A stretch of DNA of 39,491 bases from RGIG3159 sp045640565 (lineage in GTDB: Bacteria > Bacillota > Clostridia > Oscillospirales > Oscillospiraceae), in assembly GCA_045640565.1 (NCBI GenBank), contig JAZUFG010000079.1, positions 1 through 39,491 on the forward strand. Reading direction: 5' to 3'. Both the position numbers and the translations under genes were made by a program. The notes beneath the pieces were generated by a model. It was not told where the DNA came from. It did no database searches and worked only from the letters and a program-made list of their open reading frames with translations. Numbering within the stretch: the first letter of the stretch is position 1; each line of letters starts with the position of its first letter. This document shows positions 1-7,416 of the stretch, piece after piece.

Positions 1-22
1 CCTGATCTTTCATTATTAGGAC

Positions 23-88
23 CTCCTTGATATATTTTCGTTGGGTTGGCGAACCTCAACTTCAAATATATCAAGGAGTTTTTATTCT
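23..88 (+). terminator. Long hairpin terminator of an upstream gene
   Basis: A perfect 15-bp inverted repeat (23-37 with 64-78) encloses a second, imperfect stem at about 40-60. The right arm runs into TTTTTATT. The T-run is on the plus strand, so it probably ends a plus-strand gene lying left of the window. Confidence 0.6.
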
Positions 89-109
89 GTCCATAGCTAA
101 AGCTTTTTG

Positions 110-130
110 ACCACTGGCAAAGCCAGTGGT
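110..130. repeat. Short perfect hairpin
   Basis: ACCACTGGC-AAA-GCCAGTGGT is a 9-bp perfect stem with a 3-base loop and no strong T-run. Its layout resembles the hairpin at 39359-39377 at the other edge of the window, so both may belong to a dispersed intergenic hairpin family. This link is inferred. Confidence 0.4.
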
Positions 131-145
131 TGCCATATGAATCCA

Positions 146-183
146 AACTCCCCCACGGCAGCGCCGCGGGGGAGTTTTTTTCA
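146..183. terminator. GC-rich Rho-independent terminator
   Basis: The arms 146-154 and 168-176 (AACTCCCCC / GGGGGAGTT) plus the inner stem CGGC/GCCG form a strong hairpin followed by a run of eight T on the plus strand. An A-run precedes it on the other strand, and it lies 12 bases past the stop of the minus-strand lipoprotein gene, so it may act in both directions. Confidence 0.7.
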
Positions 184-188
184 CCCTG

Positions 189-1106
189 TCACGGATTCTT
201 TTCGATGGCATCGATCAGCGCGTTTGTAAGATGCTGGAATTTGGAGGCTTCCGCCTCGGCAGAAAGCAAGACATAATCGCTTCCGTCATCAATGAAGGCT
301 CTTGTTTTGAAGATCCCCTCATCAATATACCCGATGAAAGCAAGGTTGAGATCATTTCGGAACATCACATCGCCCCGGAGAAGATCGTAGCTTTCCCCGT
401 AAAGGGAAATAATTTCCTCCGCTTCCCATCCGCCCTCGGCAAGGGCGGAATACTCTTCCTCCGAGACAGCATCCGTCAGATCCGGCTCAAGGATCTCGGT
501 CGGGAACTCATCCTTGGAAAACTCTCGGATCCGAAGCGTCGGCAGCCGGTCATTTTCCGTAAGATATTCCCGATCAAAGGCCAGCGGACTGCCCGTTTTC
601 TCCTCCCCGGCGTATTCGCGAATCATGCGGATGGAGAGATCGCCGGAACCGAAGGGAAGAAGTTCCGTTTTGAACACCGTGCAGACTTCCAGGAAATTCC
701 CGGCGGACTCATAGATGTATGCCTGAACAACGGAATGCTCTTCCCCGGCGGATTCATAGTAATTCAAAACCGCGGCAGGAACATCCCGGTCGGTCAGCAT
801 ATTGCAGAATATATTGCGTTCGGCCGCCAGCTTCTGCCCGAATTCTTCCAGGGAAAGCCCCTCTTCCTTGGGAAAGCTGTAAACATATACATCCGCAAGA
901 CCGCTCTTGTCTGTGTAGATCCCGATCAGACCTTCTCCGGCATTTTTGGGGATTTTTTCGGCAGTATATTCCCCGTCGAGCATCCAGACCGGCAGATCCT
1001 CTCCAAGCGAAATTTCCGTGACGGAATCCGCCTTGCCGCAGCTGCTCAGACAAAGGGCAAAAATCAGCACTGCCGCCGCACAGAGCCATGCTTTCCGTTT
1101 TTTCAT
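189..1106 (-). CDS. Predicted lipoprotein, function unknown
   Basis: The protein has 305 residues. It starts with a lipoprotein signal: a positive N-terminus (MKKRK), a hydrophobic stretch, and the lipobox LSSC with the acylated Cys near residue 23, so it should be anchored on the outer face of the membrane. The rest is an acidic, soluble alpha/beta sequence with no membrane segment or catalytic motif that I recognise; parts resemble DUF6599-type extracytoplasmic proteins, but this is a weak impression. The start is supported by AAAGGCGG about 7 bases upstream. It is a single-gene unit: the stop lies just before the hairpin at 146-183 and the upstream neighbour is non-coding. The product is probably real because the signal peptide is complete and the frame is long. 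Its function is unassigned. Confidence 0.8.
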   Translation of the reverse strand: MKKRKAWLCAAAVLIFALCLSSCGKADSVTEISLGEDLPVWMLDGEYTAEKIPKNAGEGLIGIYTDKSGLADVYVYSFPKEEGLSLEEFGQKLAAERNIFCNMLTDRDVPAAVLNYYESAGEEHSVVQAYIYESAGNFLEVCTVFKTELLPFGSGDLSIRMIREYAGEEKTGSPLAFDREYLTENDRLPTLRIREFSKDEFPTEILEPDLTDAVSEEEYSALAEGGWEAEEIISLYGESYDLLRGDVMFRNDLNLAFIGYIDEGIFKTRAFIDDGSDYVLLSAEAEASKFQHLTNALIDAIEKNP

Positions 1107-1711
1107 AAAAATCCGCCTTTCTGTTTTTTGCTTTGCCTTCTCTTCCGTTTTTCACTTAAGGCCGAACTCCCCCACTTTGGCTGCCGAAAAATGGCTTTTC
1201 AAAGCTTCCGAAGGCCGGGATTTCCGGGACCCTTTCTACTCTCTGACTGTCTTTTTCTGCGACATTTCCACGACATTTTTTATCCACTTTTTTCTGTCCT
1301 TTTTCGGGGACTCCAAAATAGACCGGTCTATGAAAAAAGTCCCTTTTTTTCTTGGAGATTTTACACAGATATGAACACCGAAAATGCCTTATTTTTCAAG
1401 GGAAACAGCAATCCGAAAGATTGGAAAATCGGCTGAATTCCGCGAAACCAAACGGATACCGTTTTCGGCTGTTTTTCGATTTTTGCAAAACGGTTCCTTT
1501 TTATTTTTTTCCGTTTTTTCACCCTCATACATATCCTAGCAAAAAGCCCGGGGCAAAATCAAACGCATGCAGAAACTTTTCATTTTTTCCAAAAGAGAAA
1601 CCGGGAATATTTTATTAAATTATCTCGCATCTATTATAATTGAATTGCGATTTGCTATTCAATACGCTCATGATTATACCACTGAAAAGGCGGTGATACA
1701 ACACCGCCTGC
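1107..1711. other. Gene-free stretch, AT-rich, no clear function
   Basis: This 600-base stretch lies between the lipoprotein start and the toxin-antitoxin remnant. It is rich in T and C runs on the plus strand and low in GC. Open frames here are short or are shadows without ribosome binding sites. One hairpin is visible at 1689-1708 (GGCGGTG / CACCGCC) with a run of four T on the minus strand. The lipoprotein promoter should lie here on the minus strand, but I could not pick it with confidence. Confidence 0.5.
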
Positions 1712-1882
1712 GTTACCAAAGACTTATCCTCTGTTACATCCAGCGCTTATAAAGCCATCCGCCATATCAAGAAGAGACCTGTGGATATCGTCGTGGGTAC
1801 ACATTCCCGCTTCGAGGAACGGAAAATGATTCCGTCGGTAGAAAACGAGGTTTTCCGCAAGGGGGTTTTGCTCTATGGTTGA
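1712..1882 (+). pseudogene. Truncated MNT-type nucleotidyltransferase (antitoxin) remnant
   Basis: About 57 codons are open and match the C-terminal end of minimal nucleotidyltransferases of the MNT family. The reading SAYKAIRHIKKRPVDIVVGT, then FEERK, then a tail ENEVFRKGVLLYG, fits the usual pattern 'AYrAlr...pVDvvV.t...fe......eREv...G.vLY'. The N-terminal catalytic half with the GS and DxD motifs is missing: the frame closes at a stop near 1694. MNT proteins are antitoxins that AMPylate or neutralise HEPN toxins. Here it is a relic. It is followed in the same frame by a HEPN C-terminal fragment, which supports the assignment. Confidence 0.55.
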
Positions 1883-1885
1883 TGA

Positions 1886-1945
1886 AGCGCAAGCGTGATA
1901 GAGTGCGCTGAGACAATTCTTACATGGGCAGAAGAGATTATTTAA
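1886..1945 (+). pseudogene. C-terminal fragment of a HEPN-domain toxin
   Basis: Directly after two in-frame stops of the nucleotidyltransferase remnant, about 19 codons read ASVIECAETILTWAEEII and then TAA. This matches the usual last helix of small HEPN proteins (AE.iL.WaeeII). The start, the RNase motif (RxxxxH) and most of the domain are absent, so an internal deletion probably removed the bulk of the gene. The fragment is too short for certainty alone; the MNT-like fragment right before it makes the reading more likely. Confidence 0.42.
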
Positions 1946-1957
1946 ACATATTATCCG

Positions 1958-1995
1958 GAGCTGCAAGATTTGATGTCTTGCAGCTCTTCACTTTT
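1958..1995 (+). terminator. Terminator after the MNT/HEPN remnant
   Basis: GAGCTGCAAGA (1958-1968) pairs with TCTTGCAGCTC (1976-1986), with a 7-base loop, followed by TTCACTTTT. This would end the former toxin-antitoxin operon on the plus strand. Confidence 0.55.
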
Positions 1996-2092
1996 CCCAC
2001 GGCACTGCTGTGCATATTATTTGACATATAAGATAAAATATGTTACACCTATGCTATAGTTTTTTAAGAAAAGGAAAATTGAAATATAGAAA

Positions 2093-3400
2093 ATGAACCG
2101 TATTATTTATAACAAATCCATCCCAACAAGCGAACTTTACGATGTTGTCGTTTGCGGGGGCGGTCCTGCCGGAATAGGTGCTGCCGTTGCAGCTGCGGAA
2201 AGCGGAGCAAAAACGGCTCTTATCGAGCGTTTCAGCTTCCTCGGCGGAATGGCTACCGCAGGATATGTGAATCCCATGAGCGAGTTTGCATATAACGGCA
2301 GACGCATCAGCGGCGGCATCCCTTGGCGCTTTGCCAATGAGATGGTCGAAATGGGCGGCGCAAGAATTGAAGAGCCCAGATGCAACATCTCTTTCAATCC
2401 CGAAATATATAAGCTCGCCGCATACAGAATGGTCAGCAGAGCAGGAGTTGATCTCTACATGAACTCCTATCTTTCCGACTGTATTATGGAAGGCAAAAAA
2501 ATAACCGCGGCCATTCTCGTCAACAAATCCGGAATGCTCGCGGTTCAGGGGAAATATTTTATTGATGCAAGCGGCGATGCAGATCTCTCCAACTTTGCGG
2601 GTGTCCCTATGCTGCCCCAGATTCGGCAGTGCCAGCCTGCCTCGCTCTGCTTCTGCCTTTCCGGGGTCGACACGGGCACCGAACGCATGCACATCATCCA
2701 CCAGAAGAATCATCGCTTCAACCATCAGGCCGGATTCGTGAGGGACATGCTGTTTGAGCTTCGGGAAAAGGGCATGGACATCCCTCAGTTCGGCGGACCT
2801 TGGCTGGCAAGCACCATGGACGACGGATGCATAACCGTAAACCTCACAAGATCCGCCGTGGATGCAAGCGACAACGAGCAGCTGATAAAGGCCGAAGCCA
2901 AGATGAGAGAAAGCGTTTTCCTGCTTGTCAAACTCATGAAGGAGAATATCCCCGAGTTCAAAAACTGCGCTATTACATCCATTGCATCAACCGTCGGTAT
3001 CCGCGAAAGCCGCCGCGTGGAGGGCCTTCATATACTCACCGGAGAGGAATATGTCCATGCGTATAAGTTCCGCGATTCCGTCGCACGCGCATGTCATCCG
3101 GTTGATATTCATCTTCCGAACAATGAGGGGCAGGCGCTTACCTTCCCGGATGATGCGGGCTTCATCCCTCTTCGCTGCCTGATGACAAAAGAATTCCCCA
3201 ACCTTTTGGTTGCCGGCCGTATTGTTTCTGCGGATGCTGACGCATTTGCCGCCATACGCGTTCAGGTGCCTTGCATGGAAACCGGGCAGGCTGCAGGTGC
3301 TGCGGCGGCCATCTGTGTCCAGAGCGGAAACATCCCCGTTCAGCAGGTCGACAGCAATCTGGTGGTTCAGGCTGTACGCGACTTTGGATCCTGCGTCTGA
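2093..3400 (+). CDS. FAD-dependent oxidoreductase (FAD_oxidored family)
   Basis: The protein has 435 residues. Residues 13-45 form the dinucleotide-binding fold: beta strand YDVVVCGGGPAGIGAAVAA with GxGxxG, then the acidic end of beta 2 in ALIER. FLGGMATAGY follows, typical of the PF12831 family of FAD-dependent oxidoreductases. The C-terminal FAD-contact region is GRIVSADADAFAAIRVQ with ETGQAAGAAA near residues 375-410. It has no signal peptide and is probably cytosolic. The substrate is unknown; relatives often sit beside sugar-degradation genes, which would fit the NagA-like gene downstream on the other strand. The start is preceded by a purine-rich AAGAAAAGGAAA. The gene stands alone between decayed fragments, which may mean that it arrived by transfer. 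Confidence 0.82.
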   Translation: MNRIIYNKSIPTSELYDVVVCGGGPAGIGAAVAAAESGAKTALIERFSFLGGMATAGYVNPMSEFAYNGRRISGGIPWRFANEMVEMGGARIEEPRCNISFNPEIYKLAAYRMVSRAGVDLYMNSYLSDCIMEGKKITAAILVNKSGMLAVQGKYFIDASGDADLSNFAGVPMLPQIRQCQPASLCFCLSGVDTGTERMHIIHQKNHRFNHQAGFVRDMLFELREKGMDIPQFGGPWLASTMDDGCITVNLTRSAVDASDNEQLIKAEAKMRESVFLLVKLMKENIPEFKNCAITSIASTVGIRESRRVEGLHILTGEEYVHAYKFRDSVARACHPVDIHLPNNEGQALTFPDDAGFIPLRCLMTKEFPNLLVAGRIVSADADAFAAIRVQVPCMETGQAAGAAAAICVQSGNIPVQQVDSNLVVQAVRDFGSCV

Positions 3401-3440
3401 TCCTGCGCTATCTTTTGCTGCATATTAAGGGGAAGGATAG

Positions 3441-3653
3441 CGGCCCTGCAGTTTCAAAATAACGTTTTATGCGAATTGTTGCAAAAATCTTTATTCCGAT
3501 TCCGGTGTATTGGATGATATTTCCAATATGCGCTCTTTGACCCTTGGCGATGCCGAACGCGACGCAATGAATGCGCTCCTTGCAAATTATGTTGAAATGA
3601 CGATTCCTCTGGCCGATATTCAGCGGCCTGTCGGCGTATCGCTCAACCCATGA
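3441..3653 (+). pseudogene. Possible gene remnant of unknown family
   Basis: A frame of 71 codons is open from 3441 to the TGA at 3651-3653. Its second half (from ATG 3528) reads like a real protein C-terminus, for example TLGDAERDAMNALLANYVEM, then PLADIQRPVGVSLNP. There is no ribosome binding site before the ATG and I do not recognise the family. It may be the tail of a gene whose front was lost. Base composition resembles the preceding oxidoreductase. Confidence 0.3.
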
Positions 3654-3707
3654 CACCCGGATAGAAAATCCGAAAGTTTTCTCCAAACAAAGGCATATAA
3701 AAACAGC

Positions 3708-3734
3708 AGGAGGTTTGCACAGTGCAAACCTCCT
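3708..3734. terminator. 27-bp near-perfect palindrome
   Basis: AGGAGGTTTGCAC (3708-3720) and GTGCAAACCTCCT (3722-3734) are perfect inverted arms around a single base. TGTTCTTTAT follows on the plus strand and GCTGTTTTTAT on the minus strand. It may be a bidirectional terminator, although the 1-base centre would force some arm bases into the loop. Confidence 0.5.
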
Positions 3735-3762
3735 TGTTCTTTATAAAGCGGCCAAGGGGACT

Positions 3763-3957
3763 TCTCGCCTGCGGGCTCGGTCCCCTCGCGGGTCTGACAG
3801 GTCTCGCCTGCGGGCTCGGTCCCCCTCGCGTTCTGACAGTCCACCGGACTGTCATTCATTACGCTCGGGCCGCTTCGCTACACCGGACTGTCATTCATTA
3901 CGCTCGGGCCGCTTCGCAACACCGGCATGTCATTCAACACCGCTCGGCCGCTTCGCT
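3763..3957. repeat. Five consecutive 39-bp tandem units
   Basis: Units begin at 3763, 3802, 3841, 3880 and 3919, all exactly 39 bp apart. Units 1 and 2 are nearly identical to each other (TCTCGCCTGCGGGCTCGGT...). Units 3 and 4 are nearly identical (CACCGGACTGTCATTCATT...GCCGCTTCGC), and unit 5 is a diverged form of them. Because 39 is a multiple of 3, the block stays open in several frames and yields artificial 13-residue repeats. No gene is supported here. Confidence 0.8.
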
Positions 3958-4004
3958 TCCCCTTGGCCGGTTTTCGGCCGCTTCGCTTCCCCGTGGCCGG
4001 TTTT
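3945..4004. repeat. 30-bp direct repeat, two copies
   Basis: CGGCCGCTTCGCTTCCCC followed by T or G and TGGCCGGTTTT occurs at 3945-3974 and again at 3975-4004, differing by one base. It overlaps the end of the 39-bp array and stops 2 bases before the stop codon of the NagA-like gene. Each unit contains CGGCC...GGCCG arms ending in TTTT, so on the plus strand it can fold as a terminator-like hairpin. Confidence 0.75.
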
Positions 4005-4006
4005 GA

Positions 4007-5185
4007 TTAAAGGAGTTTTCCGTTTCGGACGGTCTCGTCGCCATAGAGATAAACCGACGAAATGCGGACCATATCGTCGCAGAGGATCAGGTTGGCAATT
4101 TTCCCGGGCTCCAGGCTTCCGACCTTATCGTCAATTCCCAGCATTTTGGCGGGATTTGCGGAGGCCATGCGAATTGCCTGGCAAATGCCGTAGCCGGCAT
4201 GGGCCATCAAATTTCTGCAGGCATTCTCCAGAGTCAGATGGCTTCCCGCCAGATGCCCCTCATAGTCGTAATTCAGGTCCGGTCCCCAGGCAATGCCCTC
4301 TGCTTCATTATTCTTGAATTTTTCCGGGTCTGCGGGCATGCAGTCCGTGATCAGAATGATCTTTTCCACACCCTTTGTATGAACGACGGTTTTGATCATA
4401 TCCGGCGGAACATGTACGCCGTTTTGGTCGCAAATCAATTCCGCATAGATCTCCGGATGATAGAGGGTGTATTCATCGCAGCCCGCTCCGATACAGCCCT
4501 GGGCAAAGCCCGGCGCCTTTCCGGAATCGCAGTGGTGGGTCTGGTTTTTGACGCCGTATTTCTGGACGCGCCTGCACTCTGCCGCAGTGGCGAGAGAGTG
4601 GCCCAGGGAGAAGATGGCCTTCGGGTCTTCCTCATGAAGATAGGCCATAAATTCATCGATTCCCTTTCTGGCAGGGTCAATCGCCCACACCCGGGCGAAG
4701 CCCTTCAGCGCGCTGACCAGGGGAGCATACTCTTCCTTCCGGATATCTCCGTGCCATTTGATATATTTCTGATTGCTTCCACCGCCGCTCATGTAGGGCC
4801 CTTCCATATAGAGGCCGTCCATGATCCGGCCGGTGCCGGATTTGGAAAGCTCCCGAATCATTTCCGCACCGTGAAGCATCTCTTCCAGTGTCAGATTGCA
4901 ATAAAAGGTAGGAAGAACCGTGGTCTCGCCGTGCTGCACAAAATGATCGCAGCATTCCTTCGGATTCTTTGCAAAAAGATAATCCTCCGAGCCGTGATTG
5001 TGGATATCAATGAGGCCGGGAGCCAGATAGAGCCCCCCGGCATCCACCGTTTCCGTGCCTGCCGGAATCGTCAGGTCCTCTTTTCTGCCCACTTCCAGAA
5101 TCCGCCCGTTTTCAAAAATCAGGGTACCGTCCCAAAGAATGCTGTCCTCAAAGAGGATCTTTGCATTTGTAATTGCAGTCTTCAT
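4007..5185 (-). CDS. NagA-like N-acetylhexosamine-6-phosphate deacetylase family amidohydrolase
   Basis: The protein has 392 residues and the layout of the NagA branch of the amidohydrolase superfamily. The N-terminal beta-sandwich ends in GLYLAPGLIDIHNHG (metal-site HxH near residue 60). The barrel carries YMEGPY (metal Glu), SLGHS, and ITDCMPADPE (catalytic Asp), and the C-terminus has VGSLEPGKIANLIL. Canonical NagA enzymes remove acetate from GlcNAc-6-P before deamination. This one departs from the family at the usual THLFNAM site, which reads QTHHCDSGKAP, so its substrate may differ. The start at 5185 is chosen because AGAGG lies 9 bases upstream. It is the second gene of a pair after the YhcH-like gene, with 25 bases between them. 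Confidence 0.75.
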   Translation of the reverse strand: MKTAITNAKILFEDSILWDGTLIFENGRILEVGRKEDLTIPAGTETVDAGGLYLAPGLIDIHNHGSEDYLFAKNPKECCDHFVQHGETTVLPTFYCNLTLEEMLHGAEMIRELSKSGTGRIMDGLYMEGPYMSGGGSNQKYIKWHGDIRKEEYAPLVSALKGFARVWAIDPARKGIDEFMAYLHEEDPKAIFSLGHSLATAAECRRVQKYGVKNQTHHCDSGKAPGFAQGCIGAGCDEYTLYHPEIYAELICDQNGVHVPPDMIKTVVHTKGVEKIILITDCMPADPEKFKNNEAEGIAWGPDLNYDYEGHLAGSHLTLENACRNLMAHAGYGICQAIRMASANPAKMLGIDDKVGSLEPGKIANLILCDDMVRISSVYLYGDETVRNGKLL

Positions 5186-5210
5186 GCGCACCAACCTCTC
5201 AAATTCTCTT

Positions 5211-5678
5211 TTATTTGGTTTCTGCCCTTACTTTACCCACTAACTTCCGGACATTTCCGGCCTCACCCCAGAGCATACCGGCAGCATGCGCGTCCTCCGG
5301 GAAGAGAATGCAGACCATGCCCTTACGCATGACCAGGGCCTGATAATCCGGCTCCGGCTTTGCCAGGAGCAGGTCTGTCTCGGGGTCATAAGCTTGGGTT
5401 ATCCTGCTGAGGGTGCGGACATCACTCACGCCGATTTCTTCCGTTCCCTCCAGCATGACCATAACATCGATGTATTTTTTATGGGCCTCCATCTGGGATT
5501 CCGCAGGCGTTTTCGTGAGATATTCCACGGAATTGATAAACGCGTTCTGCCCGTCTACCAAGGTCTTCCCCGCAATAAAATCAGAAGCATATTTCTCCTG
5601 CAGGGCCGAAAAGATCCCGGGGAAATGGGAGTTCAGCGCAGCATAATCCTGCAGATGGTCCACTGTGGTAAGAATCAT
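5211..5678 (-). CDS. YhcH/YjgK/YiaL family protein (cupin-like, sugar anomer processing)
   Basis: The protein has 155 residues, the usual length of the DUF386/YhcH-YjgK-YiaL family. Family signs are the N-terminal segment, EAHKKYIDVMVMLEGTEEIG near the middle, TDLLLAK, and the C-terminal MVCILFPEDAHAAGM with conserved metal-binding Glu and His residues. Characterised relatives act on sialic acid or other sugar anomers. The strong site AAGGAGG lies 8 bases before the ATG. It is first in an operon with the NagA-like gene, which supports a role in amino-sugar or sialic-acid use. The protein should be cytosolic. Confidence 0.82.
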   Translation of the reverse strand: MILTTVDHLQDYAALNSHFPGIFSALQEKYASDFIAGKTLVDGQNAFINSVEYLTKTPAESQMEAHKKYIDVMVMLEGTEEIGVSDVRTLSRITQAYDPETDLLLAKPEPDYQALVMRKGMVCILFPEDAHAAGMLWGEAGNVRKLVGKVRAETK

Positions 5679-5716
5679 AGGCCGCCTCCTTGACGGAAAA
5701 TTTCATTCTCCCCATA

Positions 5717-5744
5717 ATTATAGCTATCTATCTCAAATTGTCTA
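5717..5744 (-). promoter_or_regulatory. Promoter of the yhcH-nagA-like operon
   Basis: On the minus strand a -35 box TAGACA (5739-5744) and a perfect -10 box TATAAT (5717-5722) are 16 bases apart, about 40 bases upstream of the start codon. Confidence 0.6.
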
Positions 5745-5814
5745 TGACTGAATTTGCCAACCGTTTCTCATTTTTGTCGTAAAATCATAGAGCAGGGACT
5801 TTCTTCCCCAAAAA

Positions 5815-5842
5815 GGAAAGCCGGGATGGCAGATCCCGGTTT
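5815..5842 (-). terminator. Terminator after the ceramidase-fold gene
   Basis: CCGGGAT (5821-5827) and ATCCCGG (5833-5839) form a stem. On the minus strand it is followed by CTTTCCTTTTT. It separates the gene at 5859-7397 from the yhcH promoter. Confidence 0.65.
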
Positions 5843-5858
5843 TCCAAAGGACGCTTCC

Positions 5859-7397
5859 TTATTCGTCCTGATAGGCGTAAGTCTTATAATCCTCTTTGAA
5901 AAGGTCATTGATTTCGCTCAGGATCTTCCGGACCAGAAGGTCTCCGCCCTCGTGGCCGACCTGACCGGAGGCAACAAAGGCAGAATAATGGCCGTGCTTT
6001 TCGGCCTTTTCCGTGGGCAAATATCCCTCTTTGCCGCAGCATTGCTGGACCAGGAAGGACTGTTCGCAGAGCTGGCGGGCTTTCACCTTGTTGCCATAAT
6101 CCAGGAAGAGCTCAAAGGGGCAGCTGGCAAAGGCAACGGATCCCATTCGGACCACATGGACCTCGGTATCCACGCTCTCCACGCTTTCCTGAAGACTGCA
6201 GCGCTTCACGACGCCCATATACTTCTGAAGCCTGGCCACATCCCGATAGTCAATGTCCCCATCCTTCTCGCGAATATAGGCCTTGATCCTCTCCTGGGCC
6301 TCCTCGTTCTCCCCGTCGGTGACCCGGCGAAGGGGAAGCTGCAGGTCAAAGACCCGGTGCTCAAAGCGAATATCCGTCTGCCGGGGGCTGATGCCGTCTT
6401 CCCAGGCATCTTCCACTGCCCGGGCGACCCGGCGCCCTGCCTTTTTCATGCCCTGAATATCAAACATGGAGGGGTCTGCCAGGCGAAGGGGCGGATGATC
6501 CCGCTCAATATTGGGGTCGTGGACATCTGTATCCGGGTTGACCCAACGGACCAGGTCCACGGGGCATTGGTCTCCCGCAGGGCCGCATAAGGCCAGAACA
6601 AAGAGGTCTTCTCCGAAATATTTCCGGAGGAGGACCTTCGTTTCTCCCCAAAAGTCCGGGGAAACAAAGAGGCGGTGCTGCACACACTGGGCAGGGCAGG
6701 CCAAATTGACCACAACGCCGGTGAGCTTATCGTTCTCATCAAAGACATAAAGCAGCTCAACACCGGAATCATTTCCGCCCTCCACCTCTGTGAAGGTTGC
6801 GGTGTTGGAATTGCCCCACATCTTTGCCGTGCCGTCCGAATAATCCACCCGGCGGCAGAGGCCCACTGCTGCACGGTCAAAGGCATTGGAGAAGGTCGCT
6901 GCCTTTCTCTTTTCCCAGGCCTTCAGCGCAGCCCGGGCAACGCCGCTGCTGGCAAGGCGGAAGCCCTCTTCCTTTGTCATAATATCTGCGCTTTCCGTAA
7001 TGGGCGCTTTTTCAATATAGTTCTGGCCGGGCTTCAGATAGCTTTGGATCTGCTTCCGCATGATCGCAATGGGCTCGCCGGTCTGGGTCCGAAAACCGCC
7101 GCCGGGAGCATAGCCCGTATGGGTGTGGATCGCATGGATCATGACCTTTTTGGGGTCCAGCCCCAGCTGATTGCCCTCCAGCAAGCGGCGGCATTCCAGG
7201 ATAAAATCCCAGGGAACGCTGGGCAGATCACAGGAAACCATGACCATCTGATCCCCATCACATTCCACTGCCATGGCCGTAACGGTCAGAGGCTTTTCCA
7301 CATACTCGGAAATCCGCTCCGCAAACTGTCCTGCCAAGGAAATTCGCTTATCGGGCGTGATATTCTCTTCTGCCCATCCTATTTTGATCTTTGCCAC
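5859..7397 (-). CDS. Neutral/alkaline non-lysosomal ceramidase N-terminal domain protein
   Basis: The protein has 512 residues counted from a GTG at 7397, chosen because GGGAGG lies about 8 bases upstream and because the longer frame would run far into the MATE gene. The N-terminus (KIKIGWAEENITPDKRISLAGQF) matches the start of the neutral ceramidase fold, followed by VSCDLPSV and IHAIHTHTGYAPGG; the HTHT motif is a zinc site in this fold. LACPAQCVQ and ALCGPAGDQCP resemble the later metal and active-site segments. There is no signal peptide, so it is probably cytosolic, unlike secreted ceramidases. Many bacterial members are annotated beside carbohydrate genes and act on unknown substrates. 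It follows the MATE gene by 19 bases and is probably co-transcribed with it. Confidence 0.78.
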   Translation of the reverse strand: MAKIKIGWAEENITPDKRISLAGQFAERISEYVEKPLTVTAMAVECDGDQMVMVSCDLPSVPWDFILECRRLLEGNQLGLDPKKVMIHAIHTHTGYAPGGGFRTQTGEPIAIMRKQIQSYLKPGQNYIEKAPITESADIMTKEEGFRLASSGVARAALKAWEKRKAATFSNAFDRAAVGLCRRVDYSDGTAKMWGNSNTATFTEVEGGNDSGVELLYVFDENDKLTGVVVNLACPAQCVQHRLFVSPDFWGETKVLLRKYFGEDLFVLALCGPAGDQCPVDLVRWVNPDTDVHDPNIERDHPPLRLADPSMFDIQGMKKAGRRVARAVEDAWEDGISPRQTDIRFEHRVFDLQLPLRRVTDGENEEAQERIKAYIREKDGDIDYRDVARLQKYMGVVKRCSLQESVESVDTEVHVVRMGSVAFASCPFELFLDYGNKVKARQLCEQSFLVQQCCGKEGYLPTEKAEKHGHYSAFVASGQVGHEGGDLLVRKILSEINDLFKEDYKTYAYQDE

Positions 7398-7416
7398 GGT
7401 ATAACCTCCCGTTTCT

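Noticed and set aside
231..1436. Long plus-strand open frame opposite the lipoprotein gene
   Set aside because: It is antisense to a gene with a clear lipoprotein signal, has no ribosome binding site, and its translation is not protein-like.
2020..2043. Promoter with TTGACA before the FAD oxidoreductase
   Set aside because: The -35 box is perfect but no -10 box lies at 16-18 bases; I leave it unannotated.
3763..4004. CRISPR array
   Set aside because: The repeats are directly adjacent without unique spacers, differ between units, and no cas gene is present.
3715..4317. Plus-strand protein with 13-residue repeats (CHSLRSGRFATP type)
   Set aside because: The repeats come from the 39-bp DNA array and the frame then runs antisense through the NagA-like gene. 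No start site or family supports it.
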